A stretch of 64,000 bases of DNA, from assembly GCA_018400295.1 (NCBI GenBank), contig JAGYMZ010000005.1, positions 1-64,000 of the forward strand, given 5' to 3'. The first letter of the stretch is position 1, and every line of letters starts with the position of its first letter. The notes beneath the pieces were generated by a model. It was not told where the DNA came from. It ran no database searches and saw nothing but the letters and a program-made list of their open reading frames with translations. Source of the DNA: Bacteroidales bacterium. GTDB taxonomy: Bacteria; Bacteroidota; Bacteroidia; Bacteroidales; B18-G4. The translations under genes were made by a program, and so were the position numbers. Positions 43,427 to 53,100 of the stretch are shown piece after piece.

Positions 43427-43456
43427 AGTATTATGACGTAAAAATATAATAAAAGT

Positions 43457-44002
43457 TTAATCCTCCTGTATATTCTCTTTTATTTTGCGTATGGCATGAT
43501 GGTAACTGGCTTTCAGTGCCCCTACGGATGTACCCAGCACCCTGGAGATTTCCGTATACTTCATTTCATCAAAATATTTCATATTAAAAACCAGTTGTTG
43601 TTTTGCGGGCAGCCGGGCAACGGCCTTCATCAGCTTGTGGTAGATCTCTTCTCCGTCCCTGTCCTGGGTGGAGAAAGGCTCATCTTTGCTTCCTGTATCC
43701 ACGCCCAGGCTGAGCATTCGTCTGATTTTCCGTTTCCTCAGAAAGCTCAGTGCTTCATTCGAAGCTATACGGTATATCCAGGTAAAAATACCCGAGTCTT
43801 CACGGAAGGTGTCCAGGTTATCCCAGACTTTGATAAAAGTATCCTGCATGACATCATCAGTATCCTGGTGATTTTTAAGCAATCTCCGGATGTGATGGTA
43901 GACCCTGACCTGGTATTTTTTCATCAAAAGATCGAAACCATAATTTTTTGTTTCTTTCTTCCGGATCAGTTCCAGTATCTTTTCGTCGGTGGATGCATGC
44001 AC
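43457..44002 (-). CDS. RNA polymerase sigma factor, ECF (sigma-70) family
   Basis: The 181-residue factor has region 2 (DTDDVMQDTFIKVWDNLDTF with IYRIASNEALSFLRKRK) and region 4 (LPAKQQLVFNMKYFDEMKYTEISRVLGTSVGALKASYHHAIRKIKE). It binds core RNA polymerase to direct transcription to a small regulon. The start is GTG at 44002; no ATG is available. It follows lolA by 25 bp, and is followed by a putative membrane anti-sigma and a Spy-like protein, an envelope-stress type of set. Confidence 0.92.
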   Translation of the reverse strand: MHASTDEKILELIRKKETKNYGFDLLMKKYQVRVYHHIRRLLKNHQDTDDVMQDTFIKVWDNLDTFREDSGIFTWIYRIASNEALSFLRKRKIRRMLSLGVDTGSKDEPFSTQDRDGEEIYHKLMKAVARLPAKQQLVFNMKYFDEMKYTEISRVLGTSVGALKASYHHAIRKIKENIQED

Positions 44003-44027
44003 AGTATCCGCAGGAATTAGCCGGGGG

Positions 44028-44663
44028 CTATCTCATATCGATGATCTCCACATCCGGGTGTTGTTCGGTATTGAAAATAAAATCCTTTTCTGTCAGAGGC
44101 GGGTTCATCTCATATTCATCCAGGGTGTATGTTGTGGTGCCTCCGTTTTGATCATGAAGGGTCAGCTTACGTATCAGTTTTTGATCTTTATCGATGTACA
44201 GGTTGACTTTTGAAATGTTTTTATCTTCTTCCGGCTTGAGTTCTACAACATAAACCGGTGTATCATTCATGATTTCCTCTTTCAGGGACCGGGCCTTATA
44301 TTTTTTCTTATAGAATGTAAGGAGATTGGTGGGGGTGATCATCCCATTGTCTTCTGTAACGCTGTTGATCTGAACTTCTTCAGCGTCCGTTATATATGTC
44401 CACATGGTTTTCCCATTGCTGTATACGTGTTGCCCGATAATCTTCAGACGGTACTTATCCCCGCTGACATCCAGTTTGCCCTGGCCATTTTCCCTGGATC
44501 CGTCATCCGGAAATTCAATAGAATAGCTAAAGTCGATGGAAAGGGCATCATAGGATTGTATGTTGTTGTTAACCTCTTCAAGCAGTTGTTCTGCATTTTT
44601 GTTCTGTGCACAAGCGAAGATTGTTAGTCCGGACAGCAGAATGATCAGAATATTTTTCGTCAT
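44028..44663 (-). CDS. LolA-like outer-membrane lipoprotein carrier family protein
   Basis: The 211-residue periplasmic protein starts with a signal peptide with a lipobox-like FAC (Cys18), and its mature domain has the LolA-type half-barrel pattern: SIDFSYSI, GQGKLDVSGDKYRLK and NGKTMWTYI. LolA carries lipoproteins from the inner to the outer membrane. It lies 12 bp after ftsK, an arrangement common in Bacteroidota. Confidence 0.82.
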   Translation of the reverse strand: MTKNILIILLSGLTIFACAQNKNAEQLLEEVNNNIQSYDALSIDFSYSIEFPDDGSRENGQGKLDVSGDKYRLKIIGQHVYSNGKTMWTYITDAEEVQINSVTEDNGMITPTNLLTFYKKKYKARSLKEEIMNDTPVYVVELKPEEDKNISKVNLYIDKDQKLIRKLTLHDQNGGTTTYTLDEYEMNPPLTEKDFIFNTEQHPDVEIIDMR

Positions 44664-44675
44664 AGGTATATTTTT

Positions 44676-47063
44676 TTAATTCATTTCATTCAAAAATTGT
44701 TCCAATGCATATTCATCCGATATCAGCACCTCCCTGGCTTTACTTCCCTCAAAGGGTCCTACGATGCCGGCGGCTTCGAGTTGATCGATGATCCTTCCCG
44801 CGCGGTTATATCCAAGTTTAAGCCGCCGTTGCAATAAGGAAGTGGACCCTTGTTGGTTCTGGACGATGACACGGGCTGCATCCTCAAACAATTCATCCCG
44901 GTCGGAGGGATCAAATTCACCCACCCCTTCGGTTTCTTCATCGGCATATTCCGGAAGATGATAGGCATCGGGGTAAGCCCGCTGGGACCCGATAAAGTCG
45001 GTGACCCGTTCCACTTCGTCCGTATCCATGAAAGCGCATTGCAGCCGGATCACATCGCTGCCGGTAGCCAGGAGCATATCTCCCCTGCCGATCAGCTGGT
45101 CGGCACCTCCCGTATCCAGGATGGTCCGGGAGTCTACTTTGGAAATGACCCGGTAGGCAATACGGGCCGGGAAATTGGCTTTTATGGTACCCGTAATGAT
45201 GTTCACCGATGGCCGTTGTGTGGCTATGATCAGGTGAATACCCACGGCGCGGGCAAGCTGGGCCAGCCTGGTGAGCGGGTTCTCGATTTCCTTTCCGGCG
45301 GTCATGATGAGGTCGGCAAACTCATCGACCACCAGGATGAGATATGGTAAATAGCGGTGTCCTTCCTCCGGGTTCAGTTTGCGTGCTACGAATTTTTTGT
45401 TATACTCTTTAATGTTCCGGACCTGGGCATCTTTCAGCAACTCATACCGGTTGTCCATTTCTATGCCGAGGGAGTTCAGTGTCCGGACAACCTTGCGTGT
45501 ATCTGTGATGATGGCTTCCTCAGAGTCGGGCAGCTTCGCAAGAAAGTGACGTTCTATTTTGGAATACAACGTTAACTCAACCTTTTTTGGGTCTACCAGG
45601 ATGAATTTGAGCTGCGACGGATGCTTTTTATATAGGAGGGAAGTGATGATGGCGTTCAGTCCGACAGATTTTCCCTGTCCCGTTGCACCCGCCATCAATA
45701 TATGAGGCAGGCGGGTAAGGTCGGCGATGTAACTTTCATTGGAGATCGTTTTGCCTAATCCGAAAGGCAACTCATAGGTTGTGTTCTGGTACTTTTCCGA
45801 AGTAAGGATGGATTTGATGGACACGATCTCGCTTTGCTGGTTCGGTACTTCAATACCGATGGTGCCTTTTCCGGGAATGGGGGCAATGATCCGGATCCCG
45901 AAGGCGGAAAGGCTGAGGGCTATATCATCTTCCAGGTTCTTGATCTTCGATATGCGGATGCCGGGTGCCGGGACGATTTCATAGAGGGTAACGGTGGGGC
46001 CGATGGTGGCTTTTATCTTCTCAATCTGTATATTATAGTTTTGCAACGTTTCAACGATCCGGTTTTTATTTCGCTGGAGCTCTTCGTTGGTGACACTGCC
46101 GGAGTCCTGGTTATAATCCGACAGCAATTCAAGCGCAGGATATGTATAGTTGGAAAGTTCAAGGGTCGGATCAAAATGGGTGTCAAGGGTTTTATGATCT
46201 TTTGGATCACCCGTGGATTCCTCCTTTCTTTTTTCAACGGTCAGTTCAATATCGTCCTCAGGCATTTCTTCTTCAATGGCGGGATGGTTCCCCGGATCAT
46301 TTTTTTTTATGTCATTCCCTGTGGGTACGTCCTTCAGGTCTTCATCCTCGCTTACCGAAAATTCAACCGTATTGTATTTGTCTTCTTTCCTGGGGTCCGT
46401 GTTCGTTCCTTTTTCTTTGGGAGGCGGCGGCTTTTTTTGGGATTTTCGGGGCTTATTCCTTTTGAAACGGAATGTGATCAGGACAAAAATGAACAAAACA
46501 AACAAAAGGATGAAAACAGTACCGACCGTGCCAACCAATCCGGTAAGCCATAAGGACATCTCCTTGCCAAAAACGCCTCCCAGAATTTTTAGCCTGCTGT
46601 GATCCATGAAAATGAACCCAAAGGCGAGGGAAAAGAAGATCAGACCCAGAAAGGAAGTCCGGAAGGTCTTCCACATAGAAAAGATCGTTACTTTGAAGAG
46701 CATATAGAACCCTGCAATAAAAAAATACAGCAGAATAAAATAGGATGCCACACCAAACCAGTTTTTGATGAATTTTTGTGAAAGGGCCGTTCCCAATCGT
46801 CCTCCCCAGTTGTTCACCTGTGTATCGTGATCGAAAAGCAGCTGATGGAACGTAGACCCGTTCAAAATATCATGGGCTTCCTGGTTGAACCAGTCTATGA
46901 GGTATGATGTGAACGAAAGAAAAAGATATACCGAAGCCAGGATAAACGAAAATCCCAGAATGCGATGGAAATTATCGCTTTTCAGGAAGCGAACAAATGA
47001 TCGTCCGCGGGATCTTTTCTTTTTTACTCCATTATCCCCGGTAGGTTGTTTCTTGTTTTTCAT
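44676..47063 (-). CDS. ftsK: DNA translocase FtsK/SpoIIIE
   Basis: A 795-residue DNA pump for chromosome dimer resolution and septum clearance. There are four to five N-terminal spans (within about 30-200), an acidic/basic linker, then the motor domain with Walker A GATGQGKSVG (about 455-464) and Walker B ILVVDEFADL. A C-terminal winged-helix gamma domain (STSLLQRRLKLGYNRAGRIIDQLE) reads KOPS-type sequences. The linker is short for the family. It is followed by lolA and the ECF module. Confidence 0.96.
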   Translation of the reverse strand: MKNKKQPTGDNGVKKKRSRGRSFVRFLKSDNFHRILGFSFILASVYLFLSFTSYLIDWFNQEAHDILNGSTFHQLLFDHDTQVNNWGGRLGTALSQKFIKNWFGVASYFILLYFFIAGFYMLFKVTIFSMWKTFRTSFLGLIFFSLAFGFIFMDHSRLKILGGVFGKEMSLWLTGLVGTVGTVFILLFVLFIFVLITFRFKRNKPRKSQKKPPPPKEKGTNTDPRKEDKYNTVEFSVSEDEDLKDVPTGNDIKKNDPGNHPAIEEEMPEDDIELTVEKRKEESTGDPKDHKTLDTHFDPTLELSNYTYPALELLSDYNQDSGSVTNEELQRNKNRIVETLQNYNIQIEKIKATIGPTVTLYEIVPAPGIRISKIKNLEDDIALSLSAFGIRIIAPIPGKGTIGIEVPNQQSEIVSIKSILTSEKYQNTTYELPFGLGKTISNESYIADLTRLPHILMAGATGQGKSVGLNAIITSLLYKKHPSQLKFILVDPKKVELTLYSKIERHFLAKLPDSEEAIITDTRKVVRTLNSLGIEMDNRYELLKDAQVRNIKEYNKKFVARKLNPEEGHRYLPYLILVVDEFADLIMTAGKEIENPLTRLAQLARAVGIHLIIATQRPSVNIITGTIKANFPARIAYRVISKVDSRTILDTGGADQLIGRGDMLLATGSDVIRLQCAFMDTDEVERVTDFIGSQRAYPDAYHLPEYADEETEGVGEFDPSDRDELFEDAARVIVQNQQGSTSLLQRRLKLGYNRAGRIIDQLEAAGIVGPFEGSKAREVLISDEYALEQFLNEMN

Positions 47064-47120
47064 AAAACAGGATCGTTCATTTTTCCGGCATGCATCATGT
47101 ATTTCCTGTCATGAGTCATG

Positions 47121-47801
47121 TTACATGCCGCCTCCAAACGACTGACGCAGTTCCTCCTTTGTTTTTTCCTGGAATTCTTCCGGAATTTCAAATTCCGAAT
47201 CCTTCACGTTCTTTTTATGAACCTCGACGGCTTCCAGTTTCATTTTGAACTGTCCCTCCAGCATTTCAAATTCCATCAAAAGTCCATCAATATCGTTGAA
47301 ATAGGGATTGTCGAAATTAAGCGCTTTGGAACCCAGTTCAGAGGTATAATAGACAATAAAAGAGTTTTTTTTCCCATTCTTGTCAATGGTTATCACAGCT
47401 TTTTTACAGTCGTAGCCGGCGATTTCCTTGATCTCATCAATATAATCTATTTGCGGTTCCGGTTCTTTTTCAAGTTCCTCCTCGATTTCCGTTTTTGTCG
47501 TAACTGTATAGAACTTCTGTCCCATCATATCGAAAAGGTTATATATTGTTTTGCTATTTCCGTTCATAATTTGCATTTGCTGGCCCATATTTCCCATGTC
47601 GATGACCGTTTTGGCCATATCTCCTTTAACATAATAGGTCATCATTTTGGGCATCATTGTTTGCATTTGAGGCGTCAATTCTGCCCCCGGGTAAGTGATC
47701 TTGTAAGTGACCACACCCTTGAAATCTTTTCCCTGCAAGTTGAAGGAAAGAAGGAGAACCATCAGTGACAATACAATTGTTGTTGGAAATGTCTTTTTCA
47801 T
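47121..47801 (-). CDS. Secreted DUF4412-like protein
   Basis: The 226-residue protein has a signal peptide (residues 1-25) and starts its mature part with KDFKGVVTYKITYPGAEL, the pattern of DUF4412/GLPGLI-type periplasmic proteins. The central Met-rich segments (TPQMQTMMPKMMT; MGNMGQQMQIMNG) could bind copper or silver, but such repeats also occur simply by chance in this family. Two -7 boxes 10 bp apart precede it. Function unknown. Confidence 0.7.
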   Translation of the reverse strand: MKKTFPTTIVLSLMVLLLSFNLQGKDFKGVVTYKITYPGAELTPQMQTMMPKMMTYYVKGDMAKTVIDMGNMGQQMQIMNGNSKTIYNLFDMMGQKFYTVTTKTEIEEELEKEPEPQIDYIDEIKEIAGYDCKKAVITIDKNGKKNSFIVYYTSELGSKALNFDNPYFNDIDGLLMEFEMLEGQFKMKLEAVEVHKKNVKDSEFEIPEEFQEKTKEELRQSFGGGM

Positions 47802-47828
47802 GATATCTTATTTGAAGATTAATAAATA

Positions 47829-47846
47829 CAAATGTATGCAAAGGTA
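47829..47846 (-). promoter_or_regulatory. Tandem -7 boxes before the DUF4412-like gene
   Basis: On the minus strand TACCTTTG (47846-47839) and TACATTTG (47836-47829) both match TAnnTTTG perfectly, exactly 10 bp apart. Either may give the transcript start. Confidence 0.55.
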
Positions 47847-47869
47847 TCAATTCCTTGCTTATGCCTGCA

Positions 47870-49384
47870 TTACTTTACCAGCCTTAACATTTTATTCCAT
47901 CGAATTTTTCCGTCGAACAGGGATTTTCCGGGTTCGAGGGAGAGCCAGACAAAGACGGCTTTTCCAACGATATGATCTTCCGGCACAAAGCCCCAGTATC
48001 GTGAATCTGCAGAATTATGGCGGTTATCACCCATCATCCAGTAATAATTCATTTGGATCGTGTATTCATTGGTTTCTTCACCGTTTATATAGATCTTGCC
48101 GCCGCGCACATCCAGGTCATTCAGTTCGTAGGCCTCAATGATCCTCCGGTATTTGGATATATTGCTGGTATTCAGTTTAACCACATCACCGGCTTTGGGT
48201 ATGTACAGGGGACCGAAATTATCCAGGTTCCATGGATAGTCGGGGTGATTCGGGAAAATATCCTTATTCCATTTTCCTTCCGGTTCCAGGTATCTGGTAA
48301 CCTTTCGTACATTTGGAAGTTGATCCAGTTCATGGGCTATATCTTCGGTCATAAAGAATACAAATTCACCCGGCTTTGAGGTTGTCCCGCCCTCGGTTAT
48401 GTTCAGCCGGTCAAGAATGCGGGGATTGATCCTGGAACCGTTGGTTTGCACATTGTATTTATATTGCAGCAGTTCCGGGTTTTTTGCTTTATTGCCATTA
48501 ATGTAAACCTGTTGGTCAACGATTTCAAGGGTATCCCCCGGAAGGGCAATGCAACGCTTAATATAATTTTCCCGTTTATCCACCGGACGGTCTGTGATCC
48601 TGCCAAAATTACGTTGGTCTTTCAGCACACGGTCCCTTCCATATTCCCGGATGAGGGTATAATAGCTTATGTTGCTCTGGAATTTCAGGGAAACGGTATC
48701 TCCGTCCGGATAGTTGAATACCACTGCATCGTTGTGTTTGATTTTGGTAAATCCGGAGAAACGGTAATAGGGCAGTTCAATCCATTCCAGGTAGGATTTT
48801 GTTTCGCTGGTCATGGGCATGGTATGGTGTACGAAAGGAAAGGACAACGGGGTCATGGGGACCCGGGGACCATAGCTCACCTTGCTCACAAACAGATAAT
48901 CGCCTACCAGCAGGGATTTTTCCATGGATGATGTGGGTATGGTATAGGCTTCAATAAAGAAGATCCGTATGATGGTGGCGGCTACGACGGCAAAAATGAT
49001 CGCATCCACCCATTCCCTTGCCCAGGATTTCTTAATTTTGGGGGCTTTATCAGGGTCTGTATATTTTTCATCTTTGTTAAAACCCAGATACGGGAGATAG
49101 AAAAAAGGAAAAATAACGCCCAGTGCCTGGGCTCCGAGACCATGTTTGCCGAAGCATTTCAGTAATTCCACGATCATCAGAAGGATCATGAACACATTGA
49201 TGAAAGGGATCAGAAGAAAGACATACCACCAAAGGGGTTTCTTTATGATCCTGAGCCAGATGTAGAAATTATATAAAGGGATCAGAACCTTCCATCCCGG
49301 CTCGTTCGCTTTTTCGAATATTTTCCACAGACCAATGATGGAGAGCATAAAAAATATAAGAAAAATGATGGTGTAGATGTGCAT
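47870..49384 (-). CDS. lepB: Signal peptidase I
   Basis: The 504-residue type I signal peptidase cleaves signal peptides at the outer face of the inner membrane. The catalytic Ser is S153 (TSSMEKSLL), the Lys is in IKRCIALPGD, and the terminal GDNRHNSADSRYWG motif is present. The N-terminal 140 residues hold several spans, far longer than in E. coli but usual for this phylum. The insert between the Ser and Lys blocks is also long. It is the last gene of the parAB-dapB run, 70 bp after dapB. Confidence 0.95.
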   Translation of the reverse strand: MHIYTIIFLIFFMLSIIGLWKIFEKANEPGWKVLIPLYNFYIWLRIIKKPLWWYVFLLIPFINVFMILLMIVELLKCFGKHGLGAQALGVIFPFFYLPYLGFNKDEKYTDPDKAPKIKKSWAREWVDAIIFAVVAATIIRIFFIEAYTIPTSSMEKSLLVGDYLFVSKVSYGPRVPMTPLSFPFVHHTMPMTSETKSYLEWIELPYYRFSGFTKIKHNDAVVFNYPDGDTVSLKFQSNISYYTLIREYGRDRVLKDQRNFGRITDRPVDKRENYIKRCIALPGDTLEIVDQQVYINGNKAKNPELLQYKYNVQTNGSRINPRILDRLNITEGGTTSKPGEFVFFMTEDIAHELDQLPNVRKVTRYLEPEGKWNKDIFPNHPDYPWNLDNFGPLYIPKAGDVVKLNTSNISKYRRIIEAYELNDLDVRGGKIYINGEETNEYTIQMNYYWMMGDNRHNSADSRYWGFVPEDHIVGKAVFVWLSLEPGKSLFDGKIRWNKMLRLVK

Positions 49385-49454
49385 GGCAAAGAAATTTGTG
49401 TTAAAAGTAAGGTTTAAATTGTATAAGTCACGTTAATTTTTGTTAATTCAGGTG

Positions 49455-50174
49455 TCACAGATTCAGCATGTCTTCCATGGTAAACATTCCTTTTCGGCCG
49501 TGCACCCATTCCGCTGCCATCAGGGCTCCTTTGGCAAATCCTTCCCTGTTTTTGGCGGTATGCTGTATTTCTATGCGGTCTTCTCCGGATTCGTAGGTCA
49601 CAGAATGGATCCCCGGTACGTTTTCCTTTCTGACGGAAATGATCTCAAGCGTCTGGGCATTTTTGGCCGGGGTGTTGGTCCAGGAAGACTTTCCCTGATG
49701 CTTTTCAACAATTGCGTTGGCAAGCTTAATGGCCGTTCCGCTGGGCTTATCCAGTTTTTGAGCATGATGGGTTTCCTTAAGAAAAATGGAGTAATCAGGG
49801 AATTGTCCCATGTTTTCGGCGAGGATACGGTTGATCTTAAAGAAAATGTTCATGCCCGGACTAAAGTTTGAAGCATAAAATACAGTGCCGTTATGTTTCC
49901 TGCAGTAAGCTGTTACGTCACCAAGGTTATCTTCCCATCCGGTAGTTCCTGTCACAACAGGTATGCCCGCATCAATGCACCGTTTAATATTTCTGGTTGC
50001 GGTACCCGGTTCCGTAAACTCAAATGCCAGGTCTGCGTTGGACATTTTCCGGGCATTATTTTTCCAATCTTGTTCATTGTCAATAGTAAGGAATATATCA
50101 TGACCTTTTGCACGGGCTGCTTTTTCGATTTCCTTACCCATTCTTCCATATCCGATGATGGCAAATTTTAACAT
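49455..50174 (-). CDS. dapB: 4-hydroxy-tetrahydrodipicolinate reductase
   Basis: A 239-residue enzyme that reduces the DapA product with NAD(P)H on the way to diaminopimelate and lysine. The cofactor motif GYGRMGKEIE is at 8-17, and the substrate motif HHAQKLDKPSGTA contains the catalytic His/Lys. The length is a little short (E. coli 273). It starts 2 bp from the DUF5683 stop, and the diaminopimelate it leads to feeds the same peptidoglycan pathway as the murL/murD2 pair. Confidence 0.95.
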   Translation of the reverse strand: MLKFAIIGYGRMGKEIEKAARAKGHDIFLTIDNEQDWKNNARKMSNADLAFEFTEPGTATRNIKRCIDAGIPVVTGTTGWEDNLGDVTAYCRKHNGTVFYASNFSPGMNIFFKINRILAENMGQFPDYSIFLKETHHAQKLDKPSGTAIKLANAIVEKHQGKSSWTNTPAKNAQTLEIISVRKENVPGIHSVTYESGEDRIEIQHTAKNREGFAKGALMAAEWVHGRKGMFTMEDMLNL

Positions 50175-50175
50175 A

Positions 50176-50790
50176 TCAAAACGTGAATTTTAAGGATAGT
50201 CCGGTGATGGTTCCAATGTTGTAGTTACGGTTATCGATGACCGGGTCCAGGGATAGCGACAAGTCATCACTGATATCATAGTCAAAGAAATGGGCATCCA
50301 CCGTAGCATCCAGTATGTTCAGGATATACCATAAACCGGTGAGTATATAGGTGAACTCCAGGTTGCGCCGGTAATAGTTTTTTGCTTGACGGAGCTGGTT
50401 TTCATTATATTTCAGGGCATATTCATTGTCGATGTATGTGGAATCCCCGCTGGCAACGTAGTTGTAAGCTTCCTTGTAGGCCCGGTATTCTGTCAGGTTG
50501 GTTGCGATAAAATAAGAAAATGCCCCAAATCCTGCATAAACGATCGGGATTTTCCAGTATTTCTTATTATATGCCTGTCCCAGACCCGGCAACAGGGCCG
50601 ACATCAGGGCGGCTTTTGAGGGAGAATGGGCCTTTACAGTTGTATCTGCTGGCTTTTCCTGGGCCCGAACGGTGTTTTCCGGCAGGGTCAGCAAAGCAAA
50701 CATGAACAGGCATAACAAAATGAGAAGGTATTGTCTTTCCGGACGGTACTTCGTGTGTGCCTTGGCTGCAAGGATAAAAAATGATTTCAC
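50176..50790 (-). CDS. DUF5683 family protein
   Basis: The 204-residue protein is a conserved Bacteroidota family. Residues 20-45 form a signal/anchor segment ending in VRAQ, followed by the family core SPSKAALMSALLPGLGQAYNKKYWK and two hydrophobic segments. The motif with GLGQ and NKKYWK recalls proteins of the TM2/P-loop-free membrane type, but the role is unknown. It begins with GTG and lies between parB and dapB, a conserved gene order. Confidence 0.8.
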   Translation of the reverse strand: MKSFFILAAKAHTKYRPERQYLLILLCLFMFALLTLPENTVRAQEKPADTTVKAHSPSKAALMSALLPGLGQAYNKKYWKIPIVYAGFGAFSYFIATNLTEYRAYKEAYNYVASGDSTYIDNEYALKYNENQLRQAKNYYRRNLEFTYILTGLWYILNILDATVDAHFFDYDISDDLSLSLDPVIDNRNYNIGTITGLSLKFTF

Positions 50791-50814
50791 CGTGTTAACT
50801 CTCCGTTTAATGGG

Positions 50815-51702
50815 TCAGGAATCAAGCAAACTGAGTAATTTCTCGAGTTCTTCACTGGATTCAAACGGAATAACGATATTGCCTTTTCCTTTATTATTCA
50901 GTTTCAGTTTAACCGGAGTATTGTATTTTTCAGACAGCTCTTTTTGTTTTTGCTCATAAGGTTCAGGAAGCGGGTTGGCTTGTATTGTTTGCTTTTGGTT
51001 TTCGGGATGGTTGATTTTCCGTACCATTTCCTCCACCTGTCTGACCGAGAGCGATCGTTGAATCACACGGTTCAACAGATTGAGCTGTTTGTTGGCGTGT
51101 AAAACATTGATCAGGGCCCGTGCATGCCCCATCGTTATTTTATTGTCCCTCAGGGCCACCTGTATTTCCGGGGGCAGCTTAAGCAGCCGGAGATAATTGG
51201 TAATGGTGGCCCGTTTCTTACCTACCCGGTCGCTGAGTTTTTCGTGTGTAAGATTGCATTCTTCAATCAGGCGCTGGTAACTGATGGCGATCTCGATGGA
51301 ATTGAGGTTTTCCCTGTGTATGTTTTCGATCAGGGCCATTTCCAGCATTTGCTCATCGTTGGCCACCCGGATATAACAGGGTACTTCTCCGATATTGGCC
51401 AGTTTTGCTGCGCGAAGCCTCCGTTCACCGGATATAAGCTGGAATTTTTCCTGGCTTAACTTACGTACTGTGATCGGTTGTATGATCCCCTGCTCTTTAA
51501 TGGAGTGGGCGAGTTCTTCCAGGGTTTCTTCCTCAAAGTTATTTCTGGGTTGAAAAGGATTGGCTTCAATAATGTCAACAGAGATGTTTGCTATAGCTCC
51601 CACAATATAATTGTCGGCTATTTCCTTAGAATGTATGTCGGTTTCCGGGCTTTGTAAAATGGCGTCCAGCCCGCGTCCCAGCGCTTTCTTTTTAGTTTTC
51701 AT
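50815..51702 (-). CDS. parB: Chromosome partitioning protein ParB
   Basis: The 295-residue DNA-binding CTPase of the ParABS system loads on parS sites and spreads to organise the origin. The N-terminal [13 protein letters not shown], the CTP-binding [11 protein letters not shown] and the helix-turn-helix [10 protein letters not shown] are conserved. Its start overlaps parA's end by 11 bp, showing translational coupling. No parS-like CACGTG palindrome was seen around it. Confidence 0.95.
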   Translation of the reverse strand: MKTKKKALGRGLDAILQSPETDIHSKEIADNYIVGAIANISVDIIEANPFQPRNNFEEETLEELAHSIKEQGIIQPITVRKLSQEKFQLISGERRLRAAKLANIGEVPCYIRVANDEQMLEMALIENIHRENLNSIEIAISYQRLIEECNLTHEKLSDRVGKKRATITNYLRLLKLPPEIQVALRDNKITMGHARALINVLHANKQLNLLNRVIQRSLSVRQVEEMVRKINHPENQKQTIQANPLPEPYEQKQKELSEKYNTPVKLKLNNKGKGNIVIPFESSEELEKLLSLLDS

Positions 51703-52507
51703 TCACTATGTCTATCTTTTTTTCTTCCTGGTTTATTTTGGTCAGATCGTTTCTCTGAAGTATTTCCCTGGCCAGGTTCAGGTAATTAATGGCCCCGGTA
51801 CTTTTGGCATCATGCATTATAATGGTTTCACCAAAGCTTGGCGCTTCTCCCAGCTTTGTGTTCCTGTGAATGACCGTGTCGAATACCATCTGTTCGAAAT
51901 GGGTCTTTACTTCTTCAAGTACCTGGCGGGCCAGCCGGAGCCTGATGTCGAACATGGTAAGGAGTATTCCTTCTATCTCCAGGTCGTTGTTCAGGCGTGT
52001 TTGAACGATGCGAATGGTGTTCAGCAATTTTCCCAGACCTTCGAGTGCAAAATATTCACACTGGACGGGAACGATCACGGAATCGGCGGCCGTAAGAGCG
52101 TTCACAGTGATGAGGCCAAGGGAAGGAGAGCAGTCGATGATGATAAAATCGTATTCGTCTTTCACCTTTTTTACGACCTTGCTCATCATGTGTTCGCGGT
52201 TGGGCAGGTTGATCATTTCTATTTCTGCACCAACCAGGTCTATGTGGGCAGGAATAAGATCGAGGTTGGGGGTGTCGGTTTTTATGATTGCCTTGAACGG
52301 ATCATAGTCATCGATGATGCATTCATAAATGCTGTTTGTAATGTTCTTTGGGTCAATAGCCAGTCCGGAAGTGGCATTGGCTTGCGGGTCGGCGTCTATG
52401 ACCAGTGTTTTGTTTTCAAGTACGGCAAAACTGGCCCCCAGATTAATGGCTGTGGTAGTTTTCCCAACCCCCCCTTTTTGGTTGGCTATCGAAATAACTT
52501 TTCCCAT
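51692..52507 (-). CDS. parA: Chromosome partitioning ATPase ParA/Soj
   Basis: The 271-residue deviant Walker ATPase has [18 protein letters not shown] (10-27), IDCSPSLG and a DNA-binding C-terminus. It positions ParB-parS complexes by a nucleoid gradient. First gene of the parA-parB-DUF5683-dapB-lepB run, with a -7 box 34 bp upstream. Confidence 0.97.
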   Translation of the reverse strand: MGKVISIANQKGGVGKTTTAINLGASFAVLENKTLVIDADPQANATSGLAIDPKNITNSIYECIIDDYDPFKAIIKTDTPNLDLIPAHIDLVGAEIEMINLPNREHMMSKVVKKVKDEYDFIIIDCSPSLGLITVNALTAADSVIVPVQCEYFALEGLGKLLNTIRIVQTRLNNDLEIEGILLTMFDIRLRLARQVLEEVKTHFEQMVFDTVIHRNTKLGEAPSFGETIIMHDAKSTGAINYLNLAREILQRNDLTKINQEEKKIDIVNEN

Positions 52508-52540
52508 GGCAGTGATTTACGTTTTGTGTGATCTTTCAAA

Positions 52541-52548
52541 CAAAAATA
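52541..52548 (-). promoter_or_regulatory. -7 box of the parA operon
   Basis: The minus strand reads TATTTTTG, ending 33 bp before the parA ATG. Confidence 0.6.
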
Positions 52549-52665
52549 CAACTTTACAGGGAAAATCATAATGGATGATACCATTAGTTATTAACTGACC
52601 GGGTCGGGATTGTTGAGAAAAAAACCCGGATATTGAGGTGTGTTTTAGGAAAAACGTACGAGAAA

Positions 52666-53055
52666 TTATTGGTCTTCCTTTTCGGTGGCATCTTCATCTT
52701 TGCCCAGATCTTCAAAATCTACATCGGTGTGCTTGTCCGAAATTTCTTCAACCTTATTCTTTTCTTCTGTTTCCGGTTCCTGTTCCTGGGGTTGTTCCGT
52801 CTGGATATATTCGATCACATCTTTTAATCCATTGCTGAATTTTTCAAAATCCTCTTTATAAAGAAAGAGTTTGTGTTTTTCGTAGTAGAATTTGCCCTGC
52901 TCGTTGTTGAACCTCCGTTTGCTTTCGGTTATTGTCAGGTAATATTCTCCTGCCCTTGTGGATTTGACATCAAAAAAGTATGTTCTTTTGCCTGCCCTTA
53001 TAACTCTTGAAAATATTTCTTCTCTTGAACTTCCTTTGTTTTCTTGCTCTGTCAT
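52666..53055 (-). CDS. PUR-domain (DUF3276) nucleic acid-binding protein
   Basis: A 129-residue protein with a PUR repeat of about 80 residues (IFSRVIRAGKRTYFFDVKS, then EYYLTITESKR and YYEKHKLFLYKEDFEKFS) that dimerises to bind single-stranded purine-rich DNA or RNA. The last 45 residues are a highly acidic Glu/Asp tail, which could tune binding or be disordered. ATG 53055 is preferred over a TTG two codons upstream. Its transcription unit is separate from parAB. Confidence 0.88.
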   Translation of the reverse strand: MTEQENKGSSREEIFSRVIRAGKRTYFFDVKSTRAGEYYLTITESKRRFNNEQGKFYYEKHKLFLYKEDFEKFSNGLKDVIEYIQTEQPQEQEPETEEKNKVEEISDKHTDVDFEDLGKDEDATEKEDQ

Positions 53056-53092
53056 AATCAATTTTCTTCGTTAATAATTCCAACTACTTTCG

Positions 53093-53100
53093 CAAAAATA
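53093..53100 (-). promoter_or_regulatory. -7 box of the PUR-domain gene
   Basis: The minus strand reads TATTTTTG, 38 bp before the ATG at 53055. Confidence 0.55.

Noticed and set aside
50815-52507. parS site near parAB
   Set aside because: No copy of a TGTTTCACGTGAAACA-like palindrome seen in or around the genes.
51611-52531. 306-codon plus-strand frame
   Set aside because: Antisense to parA and parB, both certain genes; translation shows no motifs.
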